NCBI GenBank assembly: GCA_036522155.1
Contig: DATDGI010000268.1
Coordinates: 15,398 to 79,397, forward strand
Source: UBA9676 sp036522155
GTDB lineage: Bacteria > Actinomycetota > Actinomycetes > Streptosporangiales > Streptosporangiaceae
Direction: 5' to 3'
Length of the DNA: 64,000 nucleotides
The position numbers and the translations under genes are program-made. Under the pieces are notes generated by a model that was not told where the DNA came from, searched no databases, and saw only the letters and a program-made list of their open reading frames with translations. Positions 7,508 through 17,398 of the stretch are shown here, one piece after another; positions within the stretch are counted from its first letter, which is position 1; the number at the start of each line of letters is the position of its first letter.

Positions 7508-8766
7508 CCGGCGCGCGGCTCGGCGGGGTGGACGCCGAGCGGGAAGCCCAGCTTCTCTCCCGGGTGATCGACACCATCTCCGGCGGGCTCGACCTCGGTC
7601 CCATGCTGCAGGGCGTGACCGAGCTGGTGACCGAGACCACCGGCACCGACGTGTGCTTCGTGCACCTGCTCGACGAGCGCGGCCGGACGCTCCGGCTGCA
7701 CGGCGCCACCCCGCCGTTTGACGCCCTGGTCGGCCAGATCGAGCTGGGGCTGGGCGAGGGGGTGTCCGGCTGGGTCGCCTCGCACGCCCAGCCCGCGGTG
7801 ATCGTCGACAACAAGTCCGCCGACCCCCGCTACCGGTATATCCCGGCGCTGCGCGGCGAGGAGTTCACCTCCATGGCGTCGGTCCCGATCGTCGCCCCGC
7901 TCGGGCACATGGTCGGGGTCCTGAACGTGCACACCCGGCTGCGCCGCGAGTTCACCGCCGCCGACACCGAACTGCTGCGGTCGGTGGCTGGCCTGGTCGC
8001 CGGGGCGATCGAGAACGCCCGGCTGCACCGGCGGCTGGCCGAGCGGGAGGAGGCGCTGGAGCGGTTCGCGGAGCGGACCGTCGAATGGCAGGAACATGAG
8101 CGGCGCCGGCTGGCCGGGGAGATCCACGACGGGATCAGCCAGCGGATCGTGAGCCTGTTCTTCCACCTGTCGGCCGCCGCCGACGCCATCCCCGGTTCCC
8201 CCGGGGTCGCCGCCGAGCAGGTCGCGCGGGCCCAGGAACTGGCCACCGCCGCGCTGGACGAGACCCGGTCGGCGATCGCCGGGCTGCGCCCGCCCATCCT
8301 GGACGACCTCGGCCTGGCCGCCAGCCTGGAGAGCCTGGCGCACTCGTTCCCGCAGCTCGAGGTGCAGGTGTCGGCCACCCACACCCGGATGGCCGAGCAC
8401 GTGGAGACCGCCGTCTACCGGACCGCGCAGGAGGCGCTGCAGAACGTGGCCAAGCACGCGAACGCCCACCGGGTCCGGGTCCGGCTGTTCCTGCAGCGGG
8501 ACAAGATGGTGCTGGAAGTGGCCGACGACGGAACCGGCTTCGACCCGGCGGCGGCCGGTGCCGGCGGGGCCAGGGCGGCCGCCGGCCGGACCGGCGATGA
8601 CTGGCAGGGCACCGGGCCGTCCGGGTTCGGGCTGGTGGGCATGCGGGAACGGGCGGAGCTGCTCGGCGGCAAGCTGGACCTGTCATCCGCCCCCGGGCGC
8701 GGCACCACGGTCCGGCTGACCGTCCCGCTCAGCCCGGCTGGTCAGCCGGCCTCCGGCGTGGCCTGA
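7504..8766 (+). CDS. GAF-domain sensor histidine kinase (HisKA_3 type)
   Basis: Cytoplasmic kinase of 420 residues without membrane segments. A GAF domain occupies about residues 10-175 (VTETTGTDVCFVHLLDERG; GEGVSGWVASHAQPAVI). The dimerisation/phosphoacceptor region carries H208 in LAGEIHDGISQRIV, the NarX/DesK-type box, and the ATPase domain includes ADDGTGFDP and a G-rich GFGLVGMRERAELLGG. A TTG start at 7504 overlaps the response-regulator stop. The signal is unknown: GAF domains of this type bind haem, flavin or small molecules, and no diagnostic ligand motif is evident. The 3' end overlaps the convergent cbbX by 25 bp. Confidence 0.9.
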   Translation: MTGARLGGVDAEREAQLLSRVIDTISGGLDLGPMLQGVTELVTETTGTDVCFVHLLDERGRTLRLHGATPPFDALVGQIELGLGEGVSGWVASHAQPAVIVDNKSADPRYRYIPALRGEEFTSMASVPIVAPLGHMVGVLNVHTRLRREFTAADTELLRSVAGLVAGAIENARLHRRLAEREEALERFAERTVEWQEHERRRLAGEIHDGISQRIVSLFFHLSAAADAIPGSPGVAAEQVARAQELATAALDETRSAIAGLRPPILDDLGLAASLESLAHSFPQLEVQVSATHTRMAEHVETAVYRTAQEALQNVAKHANAHRVRVRLFLQRDKMVLEVADDGTGFDPAAAGAGGARAAAGRTGDDWQGTGPSGFGLVGMRERAELLGGKLDLSSAPGRGTTVRLTVPLSPAGQPASGVA

Positions 8767-9680
8767 CCGGCGCCGCGGAACACCCGGCTGGCGCGCACGT
8801 CCTCGGCACTGATCTCTATCAGGTCGCCGCGCGCGATCATCCCGCCGCCGGTGACCAGCCGCCGCGCCTGGCGCAGCCGCATCCGGTCGATCGCGTTGCG
8901 GATGCTGCGGGCGTTGGCGAACCGCGGCTGCCTCATCCGCAGGGCCACATACTCCGCGAACGCCTCCCGCGCCGCGGGTGAGAGCCGGTACTGCTCGCGC
9001 TCCAGCATCAGGTCCGCGATCTGGAGCAGCTCGGCGAGGCTGAAGTCGGGGAAATCGATGTGGTGGGCGATCCGGGACGCCATGCCCGGATTGGAGCGGA
9101 AGAACGTGTCCATCCGGTCGGCGTAGCCCGCCAGGATCACCACCAGATCCTCCCGGTGCGCCTCCATGAACTGGAGCAGGATCTCGATCGACTCCTGCCC
9201 GTAGTCCCGCTCGTTCTCCGGCCGGTACAGGTAATACGCCTCGTCGATGAGCAGCACCCCGCCCATCGCCCGCTTGAGCACCTCCTTGGTCTTCGGGGCG
9301 GTGTGGCCCACGTACTGGCCGACCAGGTCGTCCCGGGTGACGCTGACCAGCTGCCCCTTGCGCAGGTAGCCCAGTTCGCGGAGCAGCTCGCCCATGTGGG
9401 TGGCGACCGTGGTCTTGCCCGTGCCCGGGCTGCCGGTGAAGCACATGTGCAGGCTCGGCCGGGACGCCGTGAGCCCGAACTGGCCGCGCAGCCGGTCCAC
9501 CAGCAGCAGCGCCGCGATCTCCCGTACCCGGTCCTTCACCGGGGCCAGCCCGATGAACTCGGCGTCGAGCCGGCCGAGCAGCGCCGAGATCCGCTGGACC
9601 TGCTCCTGCGCGGCCAGGTCGACGGTGGCGTCCGGCGCCAGCGGCGGGGGCGTGGATGGGCCGGCGCCGGCCTGGCTCAT
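8742..9680 (-). CDS. cbbX: Red-type RuBisCO activase CbbX (AAA+)
   Basis: AAA+ ATPase that removes sugar-phosphate inhibitors from red-type form I RuBisCO by pulling on the large-subunit C-terminus. 312 residues, with Walker A GSPGTGKTT at 83-91, pore loop GQYVGHTAPKT, Walker B GGVLLIDEAYYL and an arginine-rich second region (MASRIAHHIDFPDF). The strongly conserved Y-V-G-H-T-A pore segment is specific to CbbX. The ATG overlaps the cbbS stop (ATGA), so the activase is translationally coupled to RuBisCO. Confidence 0.95.
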   Translation of the reverse strand: MSQAGAGPSTPPPLAPDATVDLAAQEQVQRISALLGRLDAEFIGLAPVKDRVREIAALLLVDRLRGQFGLTASRPSLHMCFTGSPGTGKTTVATHMGELLRELGYLRKGQLVSVTRDDLVGQYVGHTAPKTKEVLKRAMGGVLLIDEAYYLYRPENERDYGQESIEILLQFMEAHREDLVVILAGYADRMDTFFRSNPGMASRIAHHIDFPDFSLAELLQIADLMLEREQYRLSPAAREAFAEYVALRMRQPRFANARSIRNAIDRMRLRQARRLVTGGGMIARGDLIEISAEDVRASRVFRGAGQATPEAG

Positions 9681-10138
9681 GAGTGGCTGCTCGCGCCGTT
9701 AGGCAGATCGCCGGGGTTGAGGCCGTAACGCTGGCCGGGCGGCTGGTCGGCCGCGTACGGGTGGAGCGAGTAACGGATCCGGCGGTCGCTGGCCTCCTGC
9801 CGGTCGAGCCGGAACCCGGGCTCGCTGGCGGGCCGGTGCACGATGAAGCTCAGCGCGGTGGTCTGGCGGCCGAGCCGGGCGTCGTAGGCGGTGACCCGGA
9901 TGTAGTGGTCCGGGCAGGCGGCCCGGCACTGGGTCACCTCGTACAGCGCGGCGGCCGGGTCGGCGATGCCGAACATCGGCAGCCCCCACATCTCCCAGAA
10001 CACGTTGCGCGGGTGCGGGTCGTCGGTGAATTCGACCGCGATCGCCCAGCCCTGCTCGATCGCGTAACCGGCCTGAGCGGCGATCTCGGCGTCGGTGAGG
10101 TCGGGCAGGTAGGAGAACGTGCCCTGGGTGATCCGCAT
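9677..10138 (-). CDS. cbbS: RuBisCO small subunit CbbS (red type)
   Basis: Small subunit of form I ribulose-1,5-bisphosphate carboxylase/oxygenase. MRITQGTFSYLPDLTDAEI is the typical red-type N-terminus, and PRNVFWEMWGLPMFG is the conserved core. At 153 residues it is longer than green-type subunits and keeps the C-terminal beta-hairpin extension (about residues 110-153) that lines the central pore in CbbX-dependent enzymes. An AGGAG site lies before ATG 10138, 8 bases after the cbbL stop. Confidence 0.95.
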   Translation of the reverse strand: MRITQGTFSYLPDLTDAEIAAQAGYAIEQGWAIAVEFTDDPHPRNVFWEMWGLPMFGIADPAAALYEVTQCRAACPDHYIRVTAYDARLGRQTTALSFIVHRPASEPGFRLDRQEASDRRIRYSLHPYAADQPPGQRYGLNPGDLPNGASSHS

Positions 10139-10146
10139 CGCTGCTC

Positions 10147-11583
10147 CTAGACGCTCGGTGTGGCGACGACGTCGGGCGTGTCGGTGGAGGTGTAGTTGAA
10201 AGTGATCTCGCCCCAGGTGTCCAGCGCGACCTGCAGCGGCTGGCAGTGCCGGGCGGCGTCGCGCAGGATGTCCTCGCCCTCGTGGGCGAAGTCGCGGCCC
10301 TCGTTGCGGGCCTTGATCATGGCTTCGGCCGCGACCCGGTTGGCGGTGGCGCCGGCCGCGATCCCCAGCGGGTGGCCGATGGTGCCGCCGCCGAACTGGA
10401 GCACCACGTCCTCGCCCAGGTAGTCAAGCAGCTGGTGCATCTGGCCCGCGTGAATGCCGCCGGAGGCAACCGGCATGGTGCCGGGCATCGACCCCCAGTC
10501 CTGGTCGAAGTAGATGCCCTGGCCGAGGTTGACCGGGATATGCGCTTCGCGCAGCGTGTCGTAGTAGCCACGCACCATGGACGGGTCGCCCTCCAGCTTG
10601 CCGACCACGGTGCCGGCGTGGACGTGGTCCACCCCGATCAGCCGGCACCACTTGGCGATCACCCGGAAGCTCACCCCGTGCGTCTTCTGCCGGGTGTAGG
10701 TGCCATGCCCGGCGCGGTGCAGGTGCAGGATCACGCCGTTGTCGCGCGCCCACCGGGCCATCGAGTGCATCGCGGTGTAGCCGACGGTCAGGTCGATCAT
10801 GATGATCACGCTGCCGAGGTCGCGGGCGAAGCCGGCCCGCTGGTACATGTCCTCCATGGAGGCGGCGGTGACGTTGAGGTAGTGGCCCTTGATCTCCCCG
10901 GTCCGCTGCTGCGCCCGGTTGACCGCCTCCATGGTGAACAGGAACCGGTCCCGCCAGCGCATGAACGGCTGGGAGTTGATGTTCTCGTCGTCCTTGGTGA
11001 AGTCCAGCCCGCCGCGCAGCGCCTCGTAGACGACCCGGCCGTAGTTGCGCGCGGACAGGCCGAGCTTGGGCTTGGTGGTCGCGCCGAGCAGCGGGCGGCC
11101 GTACTTGTTCAGGTACTCGCGCTCCATGACGATGCCGTGCGGCGGGCCCAGGAAGGTCTTGACGTAGGGCAGCGGGATCCGCATGTCCTCCAGCCGCAGC
11201 GCCCTGAGCGCCTTGAAGCCGAACACGTTGCCGATGATCGAGGAGGTCAGGTTGGGGATCGAGCCCTCCTCGAACAGGTCGATGTCGTAGGCGATGTAGG
11301 CGATGTACTCGCTATCGCGGCCCGGCACCGGGTCCACCCGGTAGCACTTGGCCTGGTAGTGGTCGTAGGCGGTGAGCCGGTCGGTCCAGACCACGGTCCA
11401 GGTGGCGGTGGAGGACTCACCGGCCACCGCGGCGCCGGCTTCCTCCGGCGGGACGCCGTCCTGCGGCGTGATCCGGAAGGCGGCCAGCACGTCGGTGTCC
11501 CTGGGCTCATAGTCGGGGGCCCAGTAGCCCATCTGCGCGTACGGGATGACGCCCGCATTCCATCGTTCCTGCTCAGCGGCCAT
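10147..11583 (-). CDS. cbbL: RuBisCO large subunit CbbL, form I red type
   Basis: Catalytic subunit, 478 residues, fixing CO2 onto ribulose 1,5-bisphosphate. All active-site segments are present: TTKPKLGLS, GGLDFTKDDENINSQPF with the lysine that is carbamylated and the Mg-binding D and E, HLHRAGHGTYTR, the loop 6 lysine in HAGTVVGKLEGD, SGGIHAGQMH and QFGGGTIGHPLG. These keep the enzyme out of the RuBisCO-like form IV group. N-terminal and C-terminal regions and the downstream cbbX point to form IC/IE (red-like). ATG 11583 has GGAGG 5 bases upstream. The operon is under the cbbR gene just upstream. Confidence 0.97.
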   Translation of the reverse strand: MAAEQERWNAGVIPYAQMGYWAPDYEPRDTDVLAAFRITPQDGVPPEEAGAAVAGESSTATWTVVWTDRLTAYDHYQAKCYRVDPVPGRDSEYIAYIAYDIDLFEEGSIPNLTSSIIGNVFGFKALRALRLEDMRIPLPYVKTFLGPPHGIVMEREYLNKYGRPLLGATTKPKLGLSARNYGRVVYEALRGGLDFTKDDENINSQPFMRWRDRFLFTMEAVNRAQQRTGEIKGHYLNVTAASMEDMYQRAGFARDLGSVIIMIDLTVGYTAMHSMARWARDNGVILHLHRAGHGTYTRQKTHGVSFRVIAKWCRLIGVDHVHAGTVVGKLEGDPSMVRGYYDTLREAHIPVNLGQGIYFDQDWGSMPGTMPVASGGIHAGQMHQLLDYLGEDVVLQFGGGTIGHPLGIAAGATANRVAAEAMIKARNEGRDFAHEGEDILRDAARHCQPLQVALDTWGEITFNYTSTDTPDVVATPSV

Positions 11584-11643
11584 GAATCCTCCGTCGCGTG
11601 GCGGGCCTCGCTGGCTTCACCATGCCAGCCGACTTCCGCCCCG

Positions 11644-11676
11644 TCTATTGAGAGTTCACCGTTGACTGCCAATAGA
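11644..11676. promoter_or_regulatory. Candidate CbbR operator upstream of cbbL
   Basis: Seven-base inverted repeat TCTATTG (11644-11650) and CAATAGA (11670-11676), 19 bp apart, in the AT-richer 97-bp space between cbbR and cbbL. LysR-type activators such as CbbR bind interrupted dyads in this position. The half-site contains the T and A of a T-N-A core but the spacing is longer than the usual 11, so a tandem site is possible. Confidence 0.45.
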
Positions 11677-11680
11677 TCAG

Positions 11681-12595
11681 TTAACGATCAGCTGCCCGGC
11701 GGCCGGGCCGGTAGAAGCCGGCCCCGGCCAGCGCGTGCGCGACGAGCCGTGCCGCGGGCGGGGGCAGCGGGCCCGGGTGCCCGGCCAGGTACCAGTCACG
11801 GTGCAGGGGAGTGCCGGGGACGCTGATCTCGGCCAGCCGGCCGTCGGCGAGCTCGGCCGCGACCGCGTCCCGCGACAGCAGCGTGATGCCCAGCCCGACC
11901 TGCGCGGATTCCCGGATGGCCACGTTGGAGCCCACCATCAGCGTGCGCGGCGCGATGTCCAGGTCGGCGAGCAGCGCGCCGGTGCTGGCCCGGGTGCCCG
12001 ACCCCGGTTCCCGCAGCAGCCAGATCTGCTGAGCCAGCCAGGGCACCAGCCCGGCCGCGGCCGGGGCCGCGCGGGCGAGTTCCGGAGCGGCCACCACCAC
12101 CAGTTCGTGGGGCCGGACCCCGTGCACCTGCACGTCCCAGCCGGGCTCCGGGCGGCCGCCCAGCACCAGATCCACCTGGTGCCGGTCGAGCAGCGCCCGC
12201 ACCCGGTCCCGGTTCCCAGCCTCCAGCCGCACCCCCGTCTGCGGGTAGGCCCGCCGGAAGCCGCTCAGCATGGCGGGCACGATCTGCTCGGCCGCGGTGG
12301 TCACGGCGGCGATCCGCAGCTCACCGCGCTCGGGGTCGGCCGCCGCCGCGGCGGCCCGGCCGCCCTCGTCGAGCAGGCCGAGTATGCGCCGCGCGTAGCC
12401 GGTGTAGGCGGCGCCGGCGCTGGTCAGCCGCAGCCCGCGGCCGTCCGGTTCGACCAGGGCGACCCCGAGCGACTTCTGCAGCGCGGCCAGCGAGGCCGAG
12501 ACCGCCGCCTGGGTGACCACGAGCTCGGCGGCCGCGGCCCGGACCGACCCGTTCTCGGCCACGGCCAGGAACGTGCGCAGCTGGTTGAGCGTCAC
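11681..12595 (-). CDS. cbbR: LysR-family regulator, probable CbbR
   Basis: 304-residue LysR-type protein: winged helix-turn-helix at residues 1-60 (MTLNQLRTFLAVAENGS, then VTQAAVSASLAALQKSLG), followed by two substrate-binding subdomains (GELRIAAVTTAAEQIVP onward; GIRESAQVGLGITLLSRD-like hinge). GTG 12595 has a GAGGTGG site. It lies in the same orientation immediately upstream of cbbL, which differs from the usual divergent cbbR, but the association with RuBisCO genes is classic. CbbR proteins activate cbb operons in response to metabolites such as RuBP or PEP. Confidence 0.87.
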   Translation of the reverse strand: MTLNQLRTFLAVAENGSVRAAAAELVVTQAAVSASLAALQKSLGVALVEPDGRGLRLTSAGAAYTGYARRILGLLDEGGRAAAAAADPERGELRIAAVTTAAEQIVPAMLSGFRRAYPQTGVRLEAGNRDRVRALLDRHQVDLVLGGRPEPGWDVQVHGVRPHELVVVAAPELARAAPAAAGLVPWLAQQIWLLREPGSGTRASTGALLADLDIAPRTLMVGSNVAIRESAQVGLGITLLSRDAVAAELADGRLAEISVPGTPLHRDWYLAGHPGPLPPPAARLVAHALAGAGFYRPGRRAADR

Positions 12596-12705
12596 CGCCC
12601 CACCTCAACTCATAAGCGAGCCCATAGGAGTTATCACTGTTAGTCAATCTATGCACATACTGTCGTGCCGGGCCGGGGCCGGCTCATCGGGGGGAGACTG
12701 GGGGA

Positions 12706-13383
12706 GTGGGCGATGATGGCGGGCGGTGGGTGGAGGTGCCACCCGAGCGGCTGGTGCGCTGGGTCGGCAACTTCGCCGGCCGGCACGGGCCGGCCACGGT
12801 GGAACCCGGGCCGGAGGCCGTGGTGCTGCGTGCCCAGGACGGGACGGTGGCCGAATGCCACCCGCCGTTCCCGCCGCTGCCCGCCGGCGCGGACCCTGGG
12901 CAGGCCGATCCGGCCCGGCTGGCGGAGCTGATGGCCGCGCACGCGGCCGCCGCCCGGACGGTCGGGGTGCTGCTGGTCCGGCTCGGTGGCTACGCGGCCG
13001 GTGTGTTCGTCGGCGACCCGCCCGAACTGGTGGCGTCCAAGACGGGCTCCCGGCTGGTGCACGGCCGGGCCGCGGCCGGTGGCTGGTCACAGCACCGGTT
13101 CGCCCGCCGCCGGGAGAACCAGGCCACGGCCGCGCTCAAGGCCGCCGCCGACGCCGCGCTGGCGGTACTCGGGCCCTACACCGGCCGGCTCGACGCGGTC
13201 GTCCTGGGCGGCGACCGGCGGGCCATGGCCGGCCTGCGGGCCGACCCCAGGCTGGCCCCGCTGCTGGCCGGCGCGCAGGACCGCTTCCTGACGGTGCCCG
13301 ACCCGCGGCTGGCGGTGCTGAAGGACACGCCACGGGCGTTCCGCGCCATCCGCATCCGGCTGACCGGCCCGGCCCAGCCATGA
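12706..13383 (+). CDS. acVLRF1-family peptidyl-tRNA hydrolase
   Basis: 225-residue protein matching the actinobacterial branch of the Vms1-like release factor 1 (VLRF1) superfamily, relatives of eukaryotic Vms1/ANKZF1 that cleave peptidyl-tRNA on stalled large ribosomal subunits. The diagnostic block is GSRLVHGRAAAGGWSQHRFARRRENQ (near residues 110-140): the WSQHRF stretch holds the putative catalytic Gln, as the GxxSxQ region does in other members. A second conserved piece is VVLGGDRRAMAGL. GTG 12706 has a strong purine-rich site. Family and role in rescue are known from relatives; the enzyme here is untested. Confidence 0.82.
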   Translation: MGDDGGRWVEVPPERLVRWVGNFAGRHGPATVEPGPEAVVLRAQDGTVAECHPPFPPLPAGADPGQADPARLAELMAAHAAAARTVGVLLVRLGGYAAGVFVGDPPELVASKTGSRLVHGRAAAGGWSQHRFARRRENQATAALKAAADAALAVLGPYTGRLDAVVLGGDRRAMAGLRADPRLAPLLAGAQDRFLTVPDPRLAVLKDTPRAFRAIRIRLTGPAQP

Positions 13384-13418
13384 AAGATCGCGCGCGAGCG
13401 GTGCCCCCGGGCGGCGGG

Positions 13419-13424
13419 TAAACT
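13419..13424 (+). promoter_or_regulatory. -10 box TAAACT upstream of the ABC-F gene
   Basis: TAAACT ends 6 bases before an ATG at 13431 that opens a six-codon ORF, with no ribosome site in between. This is a leaderless-promoter layout about 100 bases ahead of the ABC-F start. Confidence 0.45.
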
Positions 13425-13430
13425 AGCGGG

Positions 13431-13451
13431 ATGCTGCCGCTCCTGCCGTGA
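13431..13451 (+). other. Possible leader peptide MLPLLP before ABC-F gene
   Basis: Six-codon ORF (Met-Leu-Pro-Leu-Leu-Pro, then TGA) starting at a leaderless-type promoter and followed by a small hairpin, GCCCC-N6-GGGGC at 13459-13474. ABC-F genes for ribosome protection are often controlled by short leader peptides, so this could be a translation-sensing leader. Its length makes chance occurrence quite possible. Confidence 0.3.
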
Positions 13452-13517
13452 CCCGCATGCCCCGGCTGTGGGGCTGCGCACGGAATCCGGCGTCATCTTC
13501 TCAAGGAGTGGGTCCAC

Positions 13518-15116
<1,599 letters not shown>

Positions 15117-15242
15117 CCGCGCGGCGCGTCAAAATGCAGTGATCATTTACCCGGATGTGGGTAGCCGATCGGGAGGTAATGAGTGATCATGGACGGGGAG
15201 ACGCGGTAACACTGCGATGACTTCAGTTCACGGGAGGTACGC

Positions 15243-15464
15243 GTGGCCGAGACCCTCAAGAAAGGCACCCGGGTCACTGGTGCCGACCGCGCCAAGCTGG
15301 CGTCTGACCTGAAGAAGAGGTACGACGCAGGCGAGAGCATCCGCTCGCTGGCTGCCGCGACCGGCCGTTCCTACGGTTTCGTGCACCGCATCCTGACCGA
15401 GAACGGGGTGGCGCTGCGCGGCCGTGGCGGCGCGACCCGTGGCAAGGCCCGCGCGAGCCGCTGA
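15243..15464 (+). CDS. Small helix-turn-helix protein
   Basis: 73-residue basic protein. Residues about 25-55 (RYDAGESIRSLAAATGRSYG then FVHRILTENG) form a resolvase-like helix-turn-helix, and the C-terminus is rich in Gly, Arg and Lys (RGRGGATRGKARASR), suggesting a non-specific DNA contact tail. GTG 15243 follows GGGAGG by 5 bases. Small proteins of this type are highly conserved and highly expressed in actinobacteria, next to the ABC-F gene; their target is not known to me. Confidence 0.85.
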   Translation: MAETLKKGTRVTGADRAKLASDLKKRYDAGESIRSLAAATGRSYGFVHRILTENGVALRGRGGATRGKARASR

Positions 15465-15468
15465 CCTG

Positions 15469-16254
15469 ATGCCGCTGCCCGGCCCGGCCGAGCTGGCGCA
15501 GGCGGGGCTGCGGCTGGAACTGGATGTGCCGGTCGCGGGGGCGGCCACCGTCACCCTGTCCAGGCCGGAGCGGCGCAACGCGATGACCCCCGGCATGTGG
15601 CGGGGGCTGGCCGCGGTCGGGCGGTCCCTCCCGACGGCCGTCCGGGTGGTGGTGATCCGCGGCGACGGGCCGGTGTTCTGCGCCGGGATCGACCTGCGGC
15701 TGCTGGCCGGCGAAGCGGTGCCGGGTGAGGAGCCCATCCCCAGCCCGGCCGATCCGGGTTTCGAGGCGTGGATCGCGTCCTGCCAGGAAGGGTTCGGCTG
15801 GCTGCACGACGCGTCGATCGTGTCGGTGGCCGCGGTCCAGGGGCACGCCATCGGCGCCGGATTCCAGCTGGCGCTCGCGTGTGACCTGCGGGTGCTGGCC
15901 GAGGACGCGCAGCTATCCATGCGCGAGCCCACGCTCGGCCTGGTCCCGGACCTGATGGGGACAAAGCCACTTGTCGACCTGGCCGGCCTGCCACGGGCGC
16001 TGGAGCTGTGCCTGACCGGCCGCTCGGTGCCCGCCGCGGAAGCGCGCGCGCTCCGGCTGGCCGAGCTGGTCGTGCCCGGGAACGAGCTGGAGGCGGCGGT
16101 CAGCGACCTGGCCTCGGCCATCCTCGCCATTGACCCGGCGACCGCCCGGGCGGTCAAGCAGCTGCTGGGCCAGGCGGCCGCCAGCTCCCTGGCCGGGCAG
16201 GCGGCGGCCGAGCGGCACACCCAGGCGGCGCTTCAGCGGGGCAGGCTCGCGTAA
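15469..16254 (+). CDS. Enoyl-CoA hydratase/isomerase family protein
   Basis: Crotonase-fold protein of 261 residues. The oxyanion-hole segments are RPERRNAMTPGMW with ADLxLLAG replaced by CAGIDLRLLAGE, and VQGHAIGAGFQLALACDLRVLAE. The Glu/Glu pair typical of true hydratases is not obvious: the second position lies in MREPTLGLVPDLMGT, where one acidic residue is present. Assignment to hydration of enoyl-CoA is therefore only by family. ATG 15469 lies 4 bases after the HTH gene stop. Its 3' end overlaps the convergent metallo-beta-lactamase gene. Confidence 0.85.
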   Translation: MPLPGPAELAQAGLRLELDVPVAGAATVTLSRPERRNAMTPGMWRGLAAVGRSLPTAVRVVVIRGDGPVFCAGIDLRLLAGEAVPGEEPIPSPADPGFEAWIASCQEGFGWLHDASIVSVAAVQGHAIGAGFQLALACDLRVLAEDAQLSMREPTLGLVPDLMGTKPLVDLAGLPRALELCLTGRSVPAAEARALRLAELVVPGNELEAAVSDLASAILAIDPATARAVKQLLGQAAASSLAGQAAAERHTQAALQRGRLA

Positions 16255-17300
16255 CAGGCCACGCCGCCGTCCCAGGAGACGGTCAGCCGGCCCTGCGCCA
16301 CGAGCAGTTCCAGGTGCACCCGGGTCTCGGCGACCGCGAGCATCTGGTTGAACGGATCGAGCTCGTCCAGGTGCCGCTGGCGACGCGTCCACCGCAGCAC
16401 CTGGGCCGCCTGGTAGGCGGTGGCCGCCCCGGCCGCGACCGCGTCCGCGCACTGGGCGAGGCGGACCTCGTGGTGGCGCAGCAGCTCGTCCACCCGGGCG
16501 TGGGTGCTCGCGGTGACCGGCCCATGGGCCGGCAGCAGCCGCAGATCCGGCATCGCCCGGACCAGCCGCAGCGACTCCAGATAGTCGCCCAGGGGCTGGC
16601 GGGCCATGACCGGCTCGAAGCCGATCGAGGGCGTGATGTGCGGCAGCACGTGGTCGCCGGCGAAGAGCAGCCCGGTGGCGGTGTCGGTGAAGACGACGTG
16701 GCCCTGGGTGTGGCCGGGGGTCGGCACCACCCGCAGGGTCCGGCCGTCCAGTTCGATCCGCTGCTGCGGCGCCAGCCACTCATCCGGCGCCTCCCAGCCG
16801 GGCGCCCGGGCCGAAGGGACCGCCCGGGCCGCCCGCAGCCGCTCGAGCACCGCTTCCGCTCCGCTCGCCCGCAGCTGCCTGATCTGCGGTTCGAGCGGCC
16901 GGGTGCCGCCCGCCAGCAGCACCCGGATGGCCTCGGCCTCACCCGCGCCCAGGCTCACCTTGCTGCCGAACTCCCGCCGCAGTGCCACCGCCTGCGTGTA
17001 GTGGTCCCGGTGGACGTGGGTGACCAGGAAGTGCCGGATGTCGCCGAGCTCGCAGCCGAGCCCGGCCAGCGCCGCCGACAGGGCCGCCCGCGACTCGGCC
17101 AGGGCCCAGCCGCCGTCGATGAGGACCAGGCTGTCACCGGCCGCCAGCACGTAGACGTTCACCGCTCGCAGGCCGTCGGTGGGCAGCGGGAGTGGCACCC
17201 GGTGCACCCCGGGGGCAACGGGGTAAGCGCCGGGCTCGGCCCAGTCCGCGGTGGTCGCCCCGGCTTGTCTGCTCACGGCTGTCCTTACGTCATCAGGCAC
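16233..17300 (-). CDS. Metallo-beta-lactamase fold hydrolase
   Basis: 355-residue soluble protein with the zinc motif THVHRDHYTQA (HxHxDH), a second His in PTPGHTQGHVVF and the metal-bridging Asp in LLFAGDHVLPH. The C-terminal part (about 260-355) adds a winged-helix-like region of the kind seen in LACTB2-type and thioester/ester hydrolases (LRHHEVRLAQCADAV, VAETRVHLELLVAQGRL). The substrate cannot be told from sequence. Start GTG 17300; no clear ribosome site. Confidence 0.87.
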   Translation of the reverse strand: MPDDVRTAVSRQAGATTADWAEPGAYPVAPGVHRVPLPLPTDGLRAVNVYVLAAGDSLVLIDGGWALAESRAALSAALAGLGCELGDIRHFLVTHVHRDHYTQAVALRREFGSKVSLGAGEAEAIRVLLAGGTRPLEPQIRQLRASGAEAVLERLRAARAVPSARAPGWEAPDEWLAPQQRIELDGRTLRVVPTPGHTQGHVVFTDTATGLLFAGDHVLPHITPSIGFEPVMARQPLGDYLESLRLVRAMPDLRLLPAHGPVTASTHARVDELLRHHEVRLAQCADAVAAGAATAYQAAQVLRWTRRQRHLDELDPFNQMLAVAETRVHLELLVAQGRLTVSWDGGVACYASLPR

Positions 17301-17398
17301 GGCCTGTCCATGATCGCATCGGCGCCGATGCCGCCCGCCCGCGCGTTCACCCTGAGCTAACGCGGGAAGAGTGGCGCCCCGGCCGGTGTTGCCCGGTC

